From Nitrospirales bacterium (GTDB lineage: Bacteria; Nitrospirota; Nitrospiria; Nitrospirales; UBA8639): DNA of 36,615 nt. The first letter of the stretch is position 1. Every line of letters begins with the position of its first letter. The notes beneath the pieces were generated by a model. The model saw nothing but the letters and a program-made list of their open reading frames with translations. It was not told where the DNA came from and searched no databases. The stretch lies in contig BQIZ01000017.1 in NCBI GenBank assembly GCA_021604365.1, positions 1-36,615 of the forward strand. Direction: 5' to 3'. Position numbers and translations under genes: made by a program. Positions 24,983 to 34,289 of the stretch are shown piece after piece.

Positions 24983-25501
24983 ATGTTAAGAACATATCGA
25001 GGGATCGCCCCAACTGTCGCGACCAGCGCGTTTATCGAAGACACGGCTGTCGTCATCGGGGATGTGGCCGTCGGATCGGAATCGAGTGTCTGGTTCAATG
25101 CCGTCATCCGCGGAGATGTGCATAGTATCCGCATTGGCCATCGGACCAATATTCAAGACCTCTGCCTGTTGCACGTCACACATGACACCCATCCACTGAC
25201 TCTTGGCGATGACATCACCGTGGGCCATCATGTGATCCTCCATGGATGCACGATTCATGATCGGGTATTAATCGGCATGGGAACCATCATCATGGATGGC
25301 GTCGTCATCGAAGAAGACTGTGTCATTGGCGCTGGAGCCTTAATCACCGGGAATATCCACATCCCTTCGAGGAGCCTGGTCATGGGGTCTCCGGCCAAAG
25401 TGAAACGCCTGTTGACGGATCCTGAAGTGCAGTGGATCAAAGAATCTGCCGCGAACTACATCCGATACGCCCAACAATATGTTTCAGAACAGAATGAGTA
25501 A
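24983..25501 (+). CDS. Gamma-class carbonic anhydrase-like hexapeptide protein
   Basis: 172 residues of left-handed beta-helix repeats (AVVIGDVAVGSESSVWFNAV, then IGHRTNIQDL, ITVGHHVILHG, VLIGMGTIIMDGVVIE). The metal-ligand histidines are placed as in gamma-carbonic anhydrases: His64 (LLHVTHD), His82 and His87 (GHHVILHG), with the usual Arg/Asp pair in VIRGDV. It is closer to the YrdA/PaaY branch than to the methanogen Cam enzymes, and many of that branch have weak or no measured activity. The start at the ATG at 24983 (AAAGGA upstream) fits the family; the frame extends upstream into the previous gene without support. Confidence 0.92.
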   Translation: MLRTYRGIAPTVATSAFIEDTAVVIGDVAVGSESSVWFNAVIRGDVHSIRIGHRTNIQDLCLLHVTHDTHPLTLGDDITVGHHVILHGCTIHDRVLIGMGTIIMDGVVIEEDCVIGAGALITGNIHIPSRSLVMGSPAKVKRLLTDPEVQWIKESAANYIRYAQQYVSEQNE

Positions 25502-25573
25502 TGTCGGAATTCCAGCAAGGCCTAACCAGGTTATGCCCAGGCTCTTGAAAAATTTCTCTTCCCTACCACACAT

Positions 25574-26389
25574 TTGGATAAGACCTCTTCCTTGAGCCAT
25601 AATTCCCTTTACCATGATCCACTCGTCGTTCTTGGCACGGGCTATACCGGCCGACGAATCTATCACCAGGCTCGTGAAGCAGGGTGGAACGTTTTCGCGA
25701 CAAGCCGAATGCCGGATGTCCATCTCTCAGATATTTCACCGGCACATCGCATTCATTTTGATCTGACCCAGCCTGAAACCTGGCGATCCATTCCCACCCC
25801 GGCCCATCTCATCTGGTGTTTTCCTGCGACGCCATTGCCTATGGTCCAGAAATTCTTCACCAGCCGTCCCGGGGAGTCCGGTAGAATTCTGGTGATGGGA
25901 AGCACATCCGCCTATGGCACGAACTGCGGAGCCGTCACGGAACAGACTCCGGTTAACATGGACCTTCCTCGGGTCCAAGGAGAAGAATATCTCCGGACAC
26001 AATTGGGCGCTGTGGTCATGCGACTGGCAGGATTATATGGGCCAGGTCGTCATGTGTTGGATTGGATGAGAAAAGGCAGGATTCGCAATACTCCCAAATG
26101 GGTCAATCTCCTCCATGTAGAAGATGCGGCAGGCATCTGTTTGCGAGCCCTTGAACGGGCTCAGAATGGTACCACGTATTTGGCTAGCGATGGGACCCCA
26201 CGGACCTGGTCAGAGATTTTTTCAATTGCGTCAGAAAAGTGGAGCATGCTTATTCCCCCGCCCACGCCCCTTCGGGAAATCGGCAAACAGGTCTCCATTC
26301 ACAAACTCCTCACCACCCTTCACTATACCCTTCGATTTCCTGACCTCTATCAGGCCTTGGACGACATTGAACGCCATTCATCATCATGA
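25574..26389 (+). CDS. NAD(P)-dependent SDR-family epimerase/dehydratase-like protein
   Basis: About 271 residues with a Rossmann fold of the extended SDR type: VVLGTGYTGRRIYHQA (nucleotide-binding loop), FDLTQPETW, LVMGSTSAYG and VMRLAGLYGPGRH. The Tyr and Lys of the usual YxxxK are not obvious, which also holds for the YeeZ/YwnB-like group it resembles, so enzymatic activity is uncertain. The frame starts at TTG 25574 without a good ribosome site; no ATG is available before the Rossmann loop, so the start is doubtful. It lies in line with the thiD cluster but after a 72-nt gap. Confidence 0.85.
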   Translation: MDKTSSLSHNSLYHDPLVVLGTGYTGRRIYHQAREAGWNVFATSRMPDVHLSDISPAHRIHFDLTQPETWRSIPTPAHLIWCFPATPLPMVQKFFTSRPGESGRILVMGSTSAYGTNCGAVTEQTPVNMDLPRVQGEEYLRTQLGAVVMRLAGLYGPGRHVLDWMRKGRIRNTPKWVNLLHVEDAAGICLRALERAQNGTTYLASDGTPRTWSEIFSIASEKWSMLIPPPTPLREIGKQVSIHKLLTTLHYTLRFPDLYQALDDIERHSSS

Positions 26390-26423
26390 AACCACATCAC
26401 AACAAGCAGCTCCATGATCATTT

Positions 26424-27890
26424 TTAGCGGAAAAATGAGACAAGAGAATACACCACCACCCCGTTATTGATGGCATGCGCCACCATGCCGGGAATCACAC
26501 TCCCGGTTCGTTCGTAGGCCCATGCCCACAACAACCCACTCCAGAAAACCGTCAGAAACGCGATCAGCCCATAGCCATGGGCCAAGGCGAATATCAACCC
26601 ACTTGCGACCATGGAAAGGGGAAAACTGAATTTGGTTCGAAGTGTCGTATAGAGAATTCCCCGGAAAATGAGTTCTTCGAAAAATGGCGCCAGAAGAACA
26701 AAGTCGATTGTGGTTTTGATGAGTTCCATCCGCGTCCCCCAAATCAGCTGTGGGACAAACCATTCAGTCCAATGCACAGAAGATTGAAACGCATCCCCCC
26801 CGAGCACAATCAGCCAGTCCCCAACAAGGCCAAGCGTCACCAACATCACGACCAATGGCAGACCGGATTTCAATCGTTGCCACACATTCAAACAGCCCAC
26901 CACCTGTAGCAACAATTGTTTCCTGGTTCGACACAACAGAAGGGAGGTCAGGACGACGGGAGGAAGATAGAGTAAAGCAATCCCGAAATCCTCAATAATT
27001 CCTATGCCATCAGGCATGACCGCCACCAGCCCCATCAACAGAATCGTCAGGGCCCCTCCACGGGCTAAGACCGCCATACCTTCCCGGAATGTCCAAGGAA
27101 TGTGCCCTTTGATGAATTCGGTTTGGCTCTGTGACGCCTTACCTCTCAGGCGAGCAATCCCAAGACGGAGAAGCAGGACCACCCCAATCCCGATCACCAC
27201 AATCTCACTCACCAATAGCGCACGCCATTTCCTTAACGGAGGGTCGGTCAACTGATACTCTTGCAATTGAAGATTTGCCTGTAAATTTCGATCGCCGGCC
27301 TGAACGGCTATTCGTCGCGCTAGATGAAAGTAAAACCAATTGGTGGGAACTTCTTCTGCCAACCTCGCTTGCAAGAAAGGATAATCTGAAGATGACGTTT
27401 CGCTCTGACCATATCCCACTTCCAGTAACTCACGAAAAAGAGCCTGAGGTTGTTTCTCACGTTCCAATTTCGCCGCTAATTCACTGAGTTGATTCGTTAA
27501 GCCCGCCTCTCCATAGATCATTCCCAGATACAATCCATCTAATGGCCTGGATTGTCCATCAACTCTTTCTTCATACCACAGCCGGATTTGTTCCATGGTC
27601 TCCCCGTCCTGTTCTCCCAAACGATACATCACTTGTTCAAACGAAGAGAGTTCAGGCAGGCGGGATTCAAAACCCAGCATTCGGCTGGCGATCCGCTCAA
27701 GATCCCGACTTGCAGGTGAAGCTAGGCGCACATCATCAGAAAGCGTCACCGCCCAAAAGAGCAATCCCATTCCCGCCGCACACACCACCAAGCACAGGAC
27801 GGTCAGTAACGGAGAAAATCGAATTTCTTCTTGAGGGTTCGAGCGGATTTCGCGTGTGTGATCAACCAAATGCTCTGATTCCATGATCAT
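26424..27890 (-). CDS. CPBP-family intramembrane metalloprotease (Abi/CAAX-type)
   Basis: About 488 residues. The C-terminal half is a multi-helix CPBP domain with the glutamates of motif 1 in FEELIFRGILYTTLR, motif 2 histidine in FALAHGYG, and motif 3 in HAINNGVVVYS. The N-terminal half has one membrane helix (LLTVLCLVVCAAGMGLLFWAV) and a soluble helical region (ERIASRMLGFESRLPEL, then QLSELAAKLEREK) with a TPR-like look. Related proteins process prenylated or membrane substrates or act in bacteriocin immunity; the substrate here is unknown. ATGs at 27890 and 27884 are possible starts, neither with a strong ribosome site. It is convergent with the epimerase gene. Confidence 0.9.
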   Translation of the reverse strand: MIMESEHLVDHTREIRSNPQEEIRFSPLLTVLCLVVCAAGMGLLFWAVTLSDDVRLASPASRDLERIASRMLGFESRLPELSSFEQVMYRLGEQDGETMEQIRLWYEERVDGQSRPLDGLYLGMIYGEAGLTNQLSELAAKLEREKQPQALFRELLEVGYGQSETSSSDYPFLQARLAEEVPTNWFYFHLARRIAVQAGDRNLQANLQLQEYQLTDPPLRKWRALLVSEIVVIGIGVVLLLRLGIARLRGKASQSQTEFIKGHIPWTFREGMAVLARGGALTILLMGLVAVMPDGIGIIEDFGIALLYLPPVVLTSLLLCRTRKQLLLQVVGCLNVWQRLKSGLPLVVMLVTLGLVGDWLIVLGGDAFQSSVHWTEWFVPQLIWGTRMELIKTTIDFVLLAPFFEELIFRGILYTTLRTKFSFPLSMVASGLIFALAHGYGLIAFLTVFWSGLLWAWAYERTGSVIPGMVAHAINNGVVVYSLVSFFR

Positions 27891-27905
27891 GGCCCACAGG
27901 TACAA

Positions 27906-28380
27906 GGAAATTTTGTATTCCTAAAAAACCAGGAAGGATAACATGATCTCCAGGTGACATGCTCGATACGGACGCCACTGGGCACCGCCAGCAACATATT
28001 CGCCATTACCGCATATTGCGTGTTCTATACTGCTGAAAATCTGGGGTTTATGTCGGGCAAAGACGCGAAGAAGAAAGTGAAATGAGGGCGAGGATCGCAG
28101 GGTATCCCTCGGACCACGCCAAGAGCCACTTGCTTGTGGTCCTGTTGCCGAAAGTCCCCTTGAAATCCATTATGAAATTTGGCCTCGGCTACCGAGACAA
28201 ACCCCGACATCACTTCCTTTATCTCTTAAAACCTTTCTAGCCTATGGTAATGGCCCATTTCCAGCCAGCAGCACATATCCCTAATTTGAATTATCCGATA
28301 CAATGTAAGAAAAAAGGCCTGTAATCTATGGCTATCTCAATTAAGATTCATCCATTTCGGAACTGAAGAGGAGGTAATCA
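27906..28380. other. Intergenic stretch with hairpins, no confident gene
   Basis: The stretch holds a 62-codon minus-strand frame at 28025-28213 (MMSGFVSVAEAKFHNG at its start) that I do not trust as a gene. The pair GGACCAC (28111-28117) and GTGGTCC (28136-28142), with nested pairing, makes a good hairpin, and GGGTATCCC lies just before it. The promoter of the malic enzyme should lie near its right end. Confidence 0.45.
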
Positions 28381-29862
28381 TTGGTGTGGAATTTTTTTAA
28401 ACGGCAGCAAAATGGTCAGAGCTCCTCTCAAGACATCGGCCCCTATTCCAATTACCGCATGGCCGTCCGATTAGAGTTGACTCAACGGACCGGCGTATTC
28501 GCACAACTCGCCACGGCCATCGCGGAGGAAGGTGCCAGTTTGGGCGCATACGATATGGTCTCGGCCACTCGCACCAAAGTGATTCGGGATATTACCCTTG
28601 ATGTCCAGAGTGAAGAACATGGCGAACGGGTCATGAAACGGCTGAATTCGTTGGCCGATGTCCGGGTCATCGCCTCTTCGGATCGGATTTTCCTCATGCA
28701 TTTAGGTGGAAAAATCCGGGTGGAGAGCAAATTCCCCGTGAAAACCAGAAATACTTTGTCCATGGTCTATACGCCTGGAGTCGGGCGCGTCGTCAAAGCG
28801 ATTGCCGCAGATGAGAAAAAAGCCTATTCCTTCACGACGAAAAATAACAGCATTGCTGTCGTAACTGACGGATCAGCCATTCTGGGATTAGGAAATCTCG
28901 GCCCTCTCGCAGCCTTGCCGGTTATGGAAGGCAAGGCGATGCTGTTTCATCAATTTGCCGGAATCGATGCCTGGCCTCTCTGTCTCAATACCCAGGATTC
29001 GGAAGAGATTATCCGGACGGTGCTAGCCATCTCTCCCTCATTCGGAGGCATTAATCTGGAAGACATCAGTGCTCCCCGATGCTTCGACATTGAGCGCCGG
29101 CTGCAAGCCGAGCTGGATATTCCGGTGATGCATGATGATCAACATGGAACAGCTGTGGTCATTTTGGGGGCACTGCTTAATGCCTTAAAAGTCACACGTC
29201 GAACCATCGATGAAATTACCGTCGTGGTCGTCGGATTGGGAGCCGCAGGCACAGCGTGTTGTGAATTACTTTTAGGAGCCGGGGTCACCAGGCTTAAGGG
29301 ATGTGACAAGCAGGGCCTGCTGTTGGATCGACCAGTGGAAGACCTTCTGCCGCATCGCCATACTCTTCGCAGCCTCATTCAGTATGATCAGCCGACGGGA
29401 ACCGTTCAGGACGCACTAAAAGACGCCCACGTGGTGATTGGTCTTTCCACGGCCAACATTTTAAAGCCCGAAGACTTAGCCCTCATGGCCAAGGATCCCA
29501 TTGTGTTTGCCTTAGCCAATCCTGACCCTGAAATCCTACCCGAGGCCGCCATTCCCCACTGTCGCGTCTATGCCAGCGGGCGATCGGATTATCCCAATCA
29601 ATGCAACAATCTCCTGTCGTTTCCCGGCATCTTTCGTGGAGCCCTTGATGTGCAATCCAAAACGATTAATGAACCGATGCTCATTGCCGCCGCTCAGGCC
29701 CTCTCCAAGATGATTCCTGACTCAGCACTCAGTGAGGAATATATCATTCCGAGCGTGTTCGACAAACAAGTGGTACCCAAGGTCGCCAAGGCCGTCTCTC
29801 AGGCTGCTATTGACTCCGGCGTGGCACGCCGAACAAAGAAGGACATGGAAGAGGAGATGTAA
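28381..29862 (+). CDS. NAD(P)-dependent malic enzyme with N-terminal ACT domain
   Basis: Oxidatively decarboxylates malate to pyruvate in the cytoplasm. Residues about 20-105 look like an ACT domain (MAVRLELTQRTGVFAQLATA, then ITLDVQSEEHGERVMKRL), a small-ligand regulatory module. The malic domain has MVYTPGVGRVVKAI, TDGSAILGLGNLGP, EDISAPRCFDIERRL and MHDDQHGTAVVILGAL. A Rossmann NAD(P) domain follows (VVVVGLGAAGTACCELL). 493 residues in all, against about 400 for the ACT-less form. A strong GAGGAGG site favours the TTG at 28381; GTG 28384 is the alternative. It is alone on its strand between a minus-strand protease and the minus-strand envelope cluster. Confidence 0.94.
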   Translation: MVWNFFKRQQNGQSSSQDIGPYSNYRMAVRLELTQRTGVFAQLATAIAEEGASLGAYDMVSATRTKVIRDITLDVQSEEHGERVMKRLNSLADVRVIASSDRIFLMHLGGKIRVESKFPVKTRNTLSMVYTPGVGRVVKAIAADEKKAYSFTTKNNSIAVVTDGSAILGLGNLGPLAALPVMEGKAMLFHQFAGIDAWPLCLNTQDSEEIIRTVLAISPSFGGINLEDISAPRCFDIERRLQAELDIPVMHDDQHGTAVVILGALLNALKVTRRTIDEITVVVVGLGAAGTACCELLLGAGVTRLKGCDKQGLLLDRPVEDLLPHRHTLRSLIQYDQPTGTVQDALKDAHVVIGLSTANILKPEDLALMAKDPIVFALANPDPEILPEAAIPHCRVYASGRSDYPNQCNNLLSFPGIFRGALDVQSKTINEPMLIAAAQALSKMIPDSALSEEYIIPSVFDKQVVPKVAKAVSQAAIDSGVARRTKKDMEEEM

Positions 29863-29899
29863 GCACAGCGAATGACAAAAGGTAAGGAGACAGCATGAT

Positions 29900-30709
29900 C
29901 TATTTGAAAGCATCCCAAAGAAGGATGCTTATTCCAAGTGGCCACAGATAATAAGCGAATAAGTGGAAGTGATCCTGTCTGACAAGTTTAATAATCAACG
30001 AAATAGATCCATACCCCACCAAAGCCGCGACGACCATTCCGACCACATAGACCCCTATCGGTTCATGCATCTGATCTATTCCCTTCCCAATTTCCAAGAT
30101 CGTCGCTCCCACAATAGCTGGCATAGAAATCAAGAGAGAAAACCGGGCCGATAATTCCCGATCCAAACCCAACAACACTCCACTGGCAATAGTTGATCCA
30201 GACCGAGAAATCCCCGGAAAGACTGCCACACCTTGCACAATACCAATCACGAGGACATCCCGAATGCTCATGTCCTGAATACCCCGGACACTGTTCCTCA
30301 TTCGCCCCAACCAGAGAATCACTCCCGTGGTCAGCAACATAATGGCCACGACGGAGGGACGAACTAATGTTTCAAGACCGATTGATCGAATACCCAATCC
30401 AATGATCGCGGTGGGGATGGATGCAAGCAGGACATAATGGATCGTCCGCCGCTCATATCCTTGAAACAGGCTGCCTTGTGTTGTGGTCCATCCAACATAT
30501 CCCAAACCCAGAGTGAGGAGGTCATGACGAAAATACACAAGGATGGCGGTCACCGTCGCGAGATGCAACATAATGTCATACAACAAATTGGTCTCACTGA
30601 AATGACCAAACCAGTGTTGAACCAGGACCAAATGTCCCGAAGAGGATACCGGGAGGAATTCCGTGAGTCCTTGAATGACCGCAAGCACCACCGCTTCGAT
30701 GTAGCCCAT
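29900..30709 (-). CDS. uppP: Undecaprenyl-diphosphatase (BacA/UppP)
   Basis: Integral membrane enzyme that dephosphorylates undecaprenyl diphosphate so the lipid carrier can be reused for peptidoglycan and O-antigen synthesis; overexpression gives bacitracin resistance in known relatives. The 269-residue protein has the family signatures: VIQGLTEFLPVSSSGHLVL near the N-terminus, then FPGISRSGSTIASGVLLG in the second half, and about eight hydrophobic helices. It is 67 nt downstream of rfbD on the same strand, so it probably belongs to the same envelope transcript. The start ATG lacks a strong ribosome site. Confidence 0.95.
   Translation of the reverse strand: MGYIEAVVLAVIQGLTEFLPVSSSGHLVLVQHWFGHFSETNLLYDIMLHLATVTAILVYFRHDLLTLGLGYVGWTTTQGSLFQGYERRTIHYVLLASIPTAIIGLGIRSIGLETLVRPSVVAIMLLTTGVILWLGRMRNSVRGIQDMSIRDVLVIGIVQGVAVFPGISRSGSTIASGVLLGLDRELSARFSLLISMPAIVGATILEIGKGIDQMHEPIGVYVVGMVVAALVGYGSISLIIKLVRQDHFHLFAYYLWPLGISILLWDAFK
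29908..29930. terminator. Hairpin at the convergent end of the malic enzyme and uppP genes
   Basis: AAGCATCC (29908-29915) and GGATGCTT (29923-29930) make a perfect 8-bp stem with a 7-nt loop, inside the last codons of uppP and about 45 nt after the malic enzyme stop. It may end transcription from the plus strand, but there is no T-run on either side. Confidence 0.4.
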
Positions 30710-30776
30710 CGTTTATGAATGCCTTTCTTTTAGTTGCTGGTCAGCAGAAGAGAATGCACGGAACAGATGACGACTC

Positions 30777-31613
30777 CTAGCCTTTCCAATGACTGGCAAA
30801 ATCACGAACACCCTCTTCCCAGGATGGCAATTCAATCAAGGGGTTCTGTAAAGAGGTCAGCACGGCATAGGGTGGCCTTCGAGCAGGTCGGGGAAATTGA
30901 GCGGTGGCTATAGGCACGACCGAGGTTTGAATATCCAACGCCTGATAGAGTGCTTGGGTCAATTCGTACCAACTGGCTCCGCCTGCACCGGCCATGTGAT
31001 AGGTCCCAAAGGCATCGGTCTCACCCAATTGGAATACTGCCTGGGCAAGATGAGGGGCAAAGGTCGGTGACCCATACTGGTCGCTGACGACTTTCACAAT
31101 CTCTCGTCCCGCCATTCGACAAATCGTACTAGGAAAGTTCTTCCCCACAGTGTGATAAAGCCAGGCCGTCCGGACAATAAAATGTCGTGGGTTCGCTGTC
31201 CGCACCGCCGATTCACCGGCTAATTTACTCTGCCCATAGACGCCTAACGGATTCGTGCGATCGAATTCATGATACGGCCGATTCTGCTGACCATCAAACA
31301 CATAATCGGTGGAAAAATGAATAAGAGTCATTCCCAAGTCATTCGTCACCACGGCAAGATTTCTCGGGCCCAGGGCATTGCTCCGGTATGCGGCATCCTG
31401 TTTAACTTCCGCCTCATCCACCTGCGTAAAAGCGGCCGCATTGATCACGATGTGTGGTCGTAGCTGATCAAGGGCTTTCTTGACCTCCTCAAACTGCGTG
31501 ATATCCAAATCCTGGAGATCCCAGGCCGTAACCTCGTGGTCGCCATATTGCCGTTGGAGCGCCTGCCCTAACTGCCCTTGAGCCCCTGTGATTAAAATTC
31601 GACTCTGCCTCAT
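30777..31613 (-). CDS. rfbD: dTDP-4-dehydrorhamnose reductase
   Basis: Last step of dTDP-L-rhamnose synthesis: reduces dTDP-4-keto-L-rhamnose with NAD(P)H. 278 residues of the SDR type with [15 protein letters not shown] (Rossmann loop), [42 protein letters not shown] (the Tyr-Lys catalytic pair) and [10 protein letters not shown]. The ATG at 31613 overlaps the rfbC stop by 4 nt (ATGA), so the two are translationally coupled. Confidence 0.95.
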   Translation of the reverse strand: MRQSRILITGAQGQLGQALQRQYGDHEVTAWDLQDLDITQFEEVKKALDQLRPHIVINAAAFTQVDEAEVKQDAAYRSNALGPRNLAVVTNDLGMTLIHFSTDYVFDGQQNRPYHEFDRTNPLGVYGQSKLAGESAVRTANPRHFIVRTAWLYHTVGKNFPSTICRMAGREIVKVVSDQYGSPTFAPHLAQAVFQLGETDAFGTYHMAGAGGASWYELTQALYQALDIQTSVVPIATAQFPRPARRPPYAVLTSLQNPLIELPSWEEGVRDFASHWKG

Positions 31614-32164
31614 GATTGATTATCCGGAAGCTGATCGCACAGAGCGTCAAGAAATTGCCCGGCAGCATCTTTTGGGGAGAGAAGTGGCCGTTCGATCGGC
31701 CATTGAATGCCAATACGTGGGTCATCCCATCGAATGGTCACTTCACCGCCAGGCGCATAGACATCGGTACATTTGTACTCCACTTCTGCCACATCGCTGA
31801 GGACACAAAATCCATGGGCAAAACCCGGAGGGATATAAATTTGTTTGAAATCCTCTGCCGATAAGTTCACTCCCACCCATGAGGCAAAGGTTGGCGACCC
31901 TTTTCGAATATCGACCGCCACATCAAAAATTTCCCCGCGAATCACGCGAATAAGCTTCCCTTGTAGGCGAGTCCTTTGAAGATGAAGACCCCGAAGCGTC
32001 CCGCGGACCGACGATGAACAGTTATCCTGCACAAAAGGAAGCGGGATTCCTGCCTCCTGATACTTTTGAATATGATACGTTTCTAAAAACCATCCGCGTT
32101 GGTCCCGGTACACATCAGGCTCAACAATCAGAACCTCCGGGAGCCGGGTTGGAAGAAATTTCAT
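31610..32164 (-). CDS. rfbC: dTDP-4-dehydrorhamnose 3,5-epimerase
   Basis: Epimerises dTDP-4-keto-6-deoxyglucose at C3 and C5. 184 residues of a cupin-like jelly roll with [10 protein letters not shown] (the catalytic His), [24 protein letters not shown] and [12 protein letters not shown] (the catalytic Tyr). It is 6 nt downstream of rfbA and overlaps rfbD by 4 nt, so it is in the middle of a tight operon. Normal length and no sign of damage. Confidence 0.95.
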   Translation of the reverse strand: MKFLPTRLPEVLIVEPDVYRDQRGWFLETYHIQKYQEAGIPLPFVQDNCSSSVRGTLRGLHLQRTRLQGKLIRVIRGEIFDVAVDIRKGSPTFASWVGVNLSAEDFKQIYIPPGFAHGFCVLSDVAEVEYKCTDVYAPGGEVTIRWDDPRIGIQWPIERPLLSPKDAAGQFLDALCDQLPDNQS

Positions 32165-32170
32165 ATCCGG

Positions 32171-33046
32171 TTACTCCTGTCTCTGATTGACCAAATGCAA
32201 CAAGTATTGTCCGTACCCGTTGTCTTTCATTTTCGTGGCTAAACGGAACACGTCACCTGGCTGAATGTACCCCATTTTGTATGCGATTTCTTCCGGACAG
32301 GAAACCATCAGGCCCTGTCGTTCTTGTAAAACTTGAATATAATGGGCCGCTTGCATGAGAGATTCGTGAGTTCCCGTATCCAACCAGGCAATGCCACGCC
32401 CAAGCACCCGCACCTGTAGCGATCCGGCTTCTAAATAGTTTTTATTCACATCCGTGATTTCTAGTTCATTTCTCGCCGAAGGCTTGAGAGAATCGGCGAT
32501 ACCCACGACCCGATTGTCATAAAAATACAACCCGGTTACGGCATAGGGCGACTTGGGACGGGAAGGCTTTTCCTCCAGGCTGGTGGCTTGCCCGTGATCA
32601 TTAAAGGTCACCACACCATATCGTTCGGGATCCCGTACCTGGTAGGCAAAGACTTGAGCTCCCGTTGACTGAGAGGCCGCTTCCTGAAGATAACGAGACA
32701 GCCCATGCCCATAAAAAATATTATCGCCAAGAATGAGCGCCACCCGATCCTTTCCAATAAACTCACGCCCAATCACAAAGGCTTGAGCAATTCCTCCGGG
32801 CCGGGGTTGCACTTGGTAGCAGATCGTTAACCCGAGATGACTGCCATCACCTAACAACCGGACGAACCCTTCCTGCTCATGCGGAGTGGTGATCACCAAA
32901 ATATCCCGGATTCCAGCCAGCATGAGAGTCGACAATGGATAATAGATCATCGGTTTATCAAAAACCGGCATGAGTTGTTTGCTGACCGCGTGGGTTAAGG
33001 GATAGAGCCGGGTTCCCGACCCACCCGCTAGGATGATTCCCTTCAT
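32171..33046 (-). CDS. rfbA: Glucose-1-phosphate thymidylyltransferase
   Basis: Makes dTDP-glucose from dTTP and glucose-1-phosphate, the first committed step to dTDP-rhamnose, and is usually inhibited by the end product. 291 residues starting [18 protein letters not shown] (the nucleotide-binding signature), with [48 protein letters not shown] and [14 protein letters not shown]. The start at the ATG at 33046 (AAAGGGA upstream) fits the family better than the ATG five codons earlier. The gap to rfbB is 72 nt. Confidence 0.96.
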   Translation of the reverse strand: MKGIILAGGSGTRLYPLTHAVSKQLMPVFDKPMIYYPLSTLMLAGIRDILVITTPHEQEGFVRLLGDGSHLGLTICYQVQPRPGGIAQAFVIGREFIGKDRVALILGDNIFYGHGLSRYLQEAASQSTGAQVFAYQVRDPERYGVVTFNDHGQATSLEEKPSRPKSPYAVTGLYFYDNRVVGIADSLKPSARNELEITDVNKNYLEAGSLQVRVLGRGIAWLDTGTHESLMQAAHYIQVLQERQGLMVSCPEEIAYKMGYIQPGDVFRLATKMKDNGYGQYLLHLVNQRQE

Positions 33047-33118
33047 CGTATCCCTTTGCATCTCAATGTCTTCATCATTCTCATGTTACCTTGCCAAAAG
33101 GAGAGAACGTCCCTGCCC

Positions 33119-34213
33119 CTATATCGATGGGACAGAGGCTAACCCGAGGCGTTCCCGTTGATAGGAGTTCATGGTCACCGCCTGACACCATTGACGATTG
33201 GCAGCGTACCATTCAATCGTCTGCTGCAACCCCGACTCGAAAGAGTGGCGTGGGCTCCACCCCAATTGCGAGTGAACTTTGGTGGTATCAATGCCATAAC
33301 GAAAATCATGCCCGGGACGGTCAGCCACAAATACTTTCAGGTCTGCGTATCGTGTGATACCCCGTTGAGACAGTAAAGGATTAGAACCACCCGGGGCGAC
33401 CTCTTCCAAGATCCGGCATAGCGCGTTCACGACATCAAGGTTCGATCGTTCCGATCGCCCGCCCAGGTTATATTTTTCTCCAGGCGTTCCTTCCTGAAGA
33501 ACCAAAAGTAGGCCCTCACAATGGTCTTCCACAAACAACCAGTCCCGTATATTCTGCCCGTTCCCATAAATCGGAAGAGGCTTCCCTTCTAAGGCATTCA
33601 AGACCATGAGAGGAATAAGCTTTTCGGGAAATTGATAAGGCCCATAGTTATTGGAACAATTAGTCATCAGAATTGGAAGATCATACGTGTGATGAAAAGC
33701 CCGCACCAAATGATCAGCGCTGGCTTTCGACGCCGCATAGGGTGAATTGGGGGCATAAGGGGTCTCTTCGGAAAACAATCCTGTCGGCCCCAACGTCCCA
33801 TACACTTCATCAGTTGACACATGCAGGAACCGAAAACGTTGACGATGATCAGCATGTCCTTGCTTCAGAAATCGCCGGACCACGTTTAATAAGACCAGGG
33901 TACCCGTGACATTCGTATGAATAAAGGGATAGGGGTCGTCAATGGACCGGTCCACATGCGATTCAGCGGCAAAATTCAGCAACCACCTGGGAGAAAATGA
34001 ACCCATAATCCTGGTCATCTCACCCGCATCGGCAATATCTGCCTGGATAAACACTAGACGAGGATGGTCCCACAATCCATCAAGATTTTCTCGATGACCC
34101 GCATACGTCAATTTGTCCACGACGACAATTCGTGCCTCGGTCCTTTGAAGGGCCATCCGGACAAAATTGGCGCCAATAAATCCAGCGCCTCCGGTCACGA
34201 TCATGCTCTCCAT
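33119..34213 (-). CDS. rfbB: dTDP-glucose 4,6-dehydratase
   Basis: Converts dTDP-glucose to dTDP-4-keto-6-deoxyglucose with bound NAD. 364 residues of the extended SDR type: VTGGAGFIGANFVRMAL, FAAESHVDRSID, FLHVSTDEVYGTLG (the catalytic Asp/Glu region), YAASKASADHLVRAFHHTY (the catalytic Tyr and Lys), and GNGQNIRDWLFVEDHCEG. Starts at 34213 (GGAAAG upstream) and 34204 (GGAG upstream) are both possible. It is the first of the rfbBACD genes and follows glmS by 76 nt. Confidence 0.96.
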   Translation of the reverse strand: MESMIVTGGAGFIGANFVRMALQRTEARIVVVDKLTYAGHRENLDGLWDHPRLVFIQADIADAGEMTRIMGSFSPRWLLNFAAESHVDRSIDDPYPFIHTNVTGTLVLLNVVRRFLKQGHADHRQRFRFLHVSTDEVYGTLGPTGLFSEETPYAPNSPYAASKASADHLVRAFHHTYDLPILMTNCSNNYGPYQFPEKLIPLMVLNALEGKPLPIYGNGQNIRDWLFVEDHCEGLLLVLQEGTPGEKYNLGGRSERSNLDVVNALCRILEEVAPGGSNPLLSQRGITRYADLKVFVADRPGHDFRYGIDTTKVHSQLGWSPRHSFESGLQQTIEWYAANRQWCQAVTMNSYQRERLGLASVPSI

Positions 34214-34289
34214 GATTCAATACTTTCCAATTGATTGAAGCCTTGAGGACAAACCAGGACAAACTCTGGTGAGATATCGGAAGAATGCT

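Noticed and set aside
28025-28213. 62-codon minus-strand frame
   Set aside because: No ribosome site of note, no recognisable domain, and it overlaps a hairpin region; more likely spurious or a relic.
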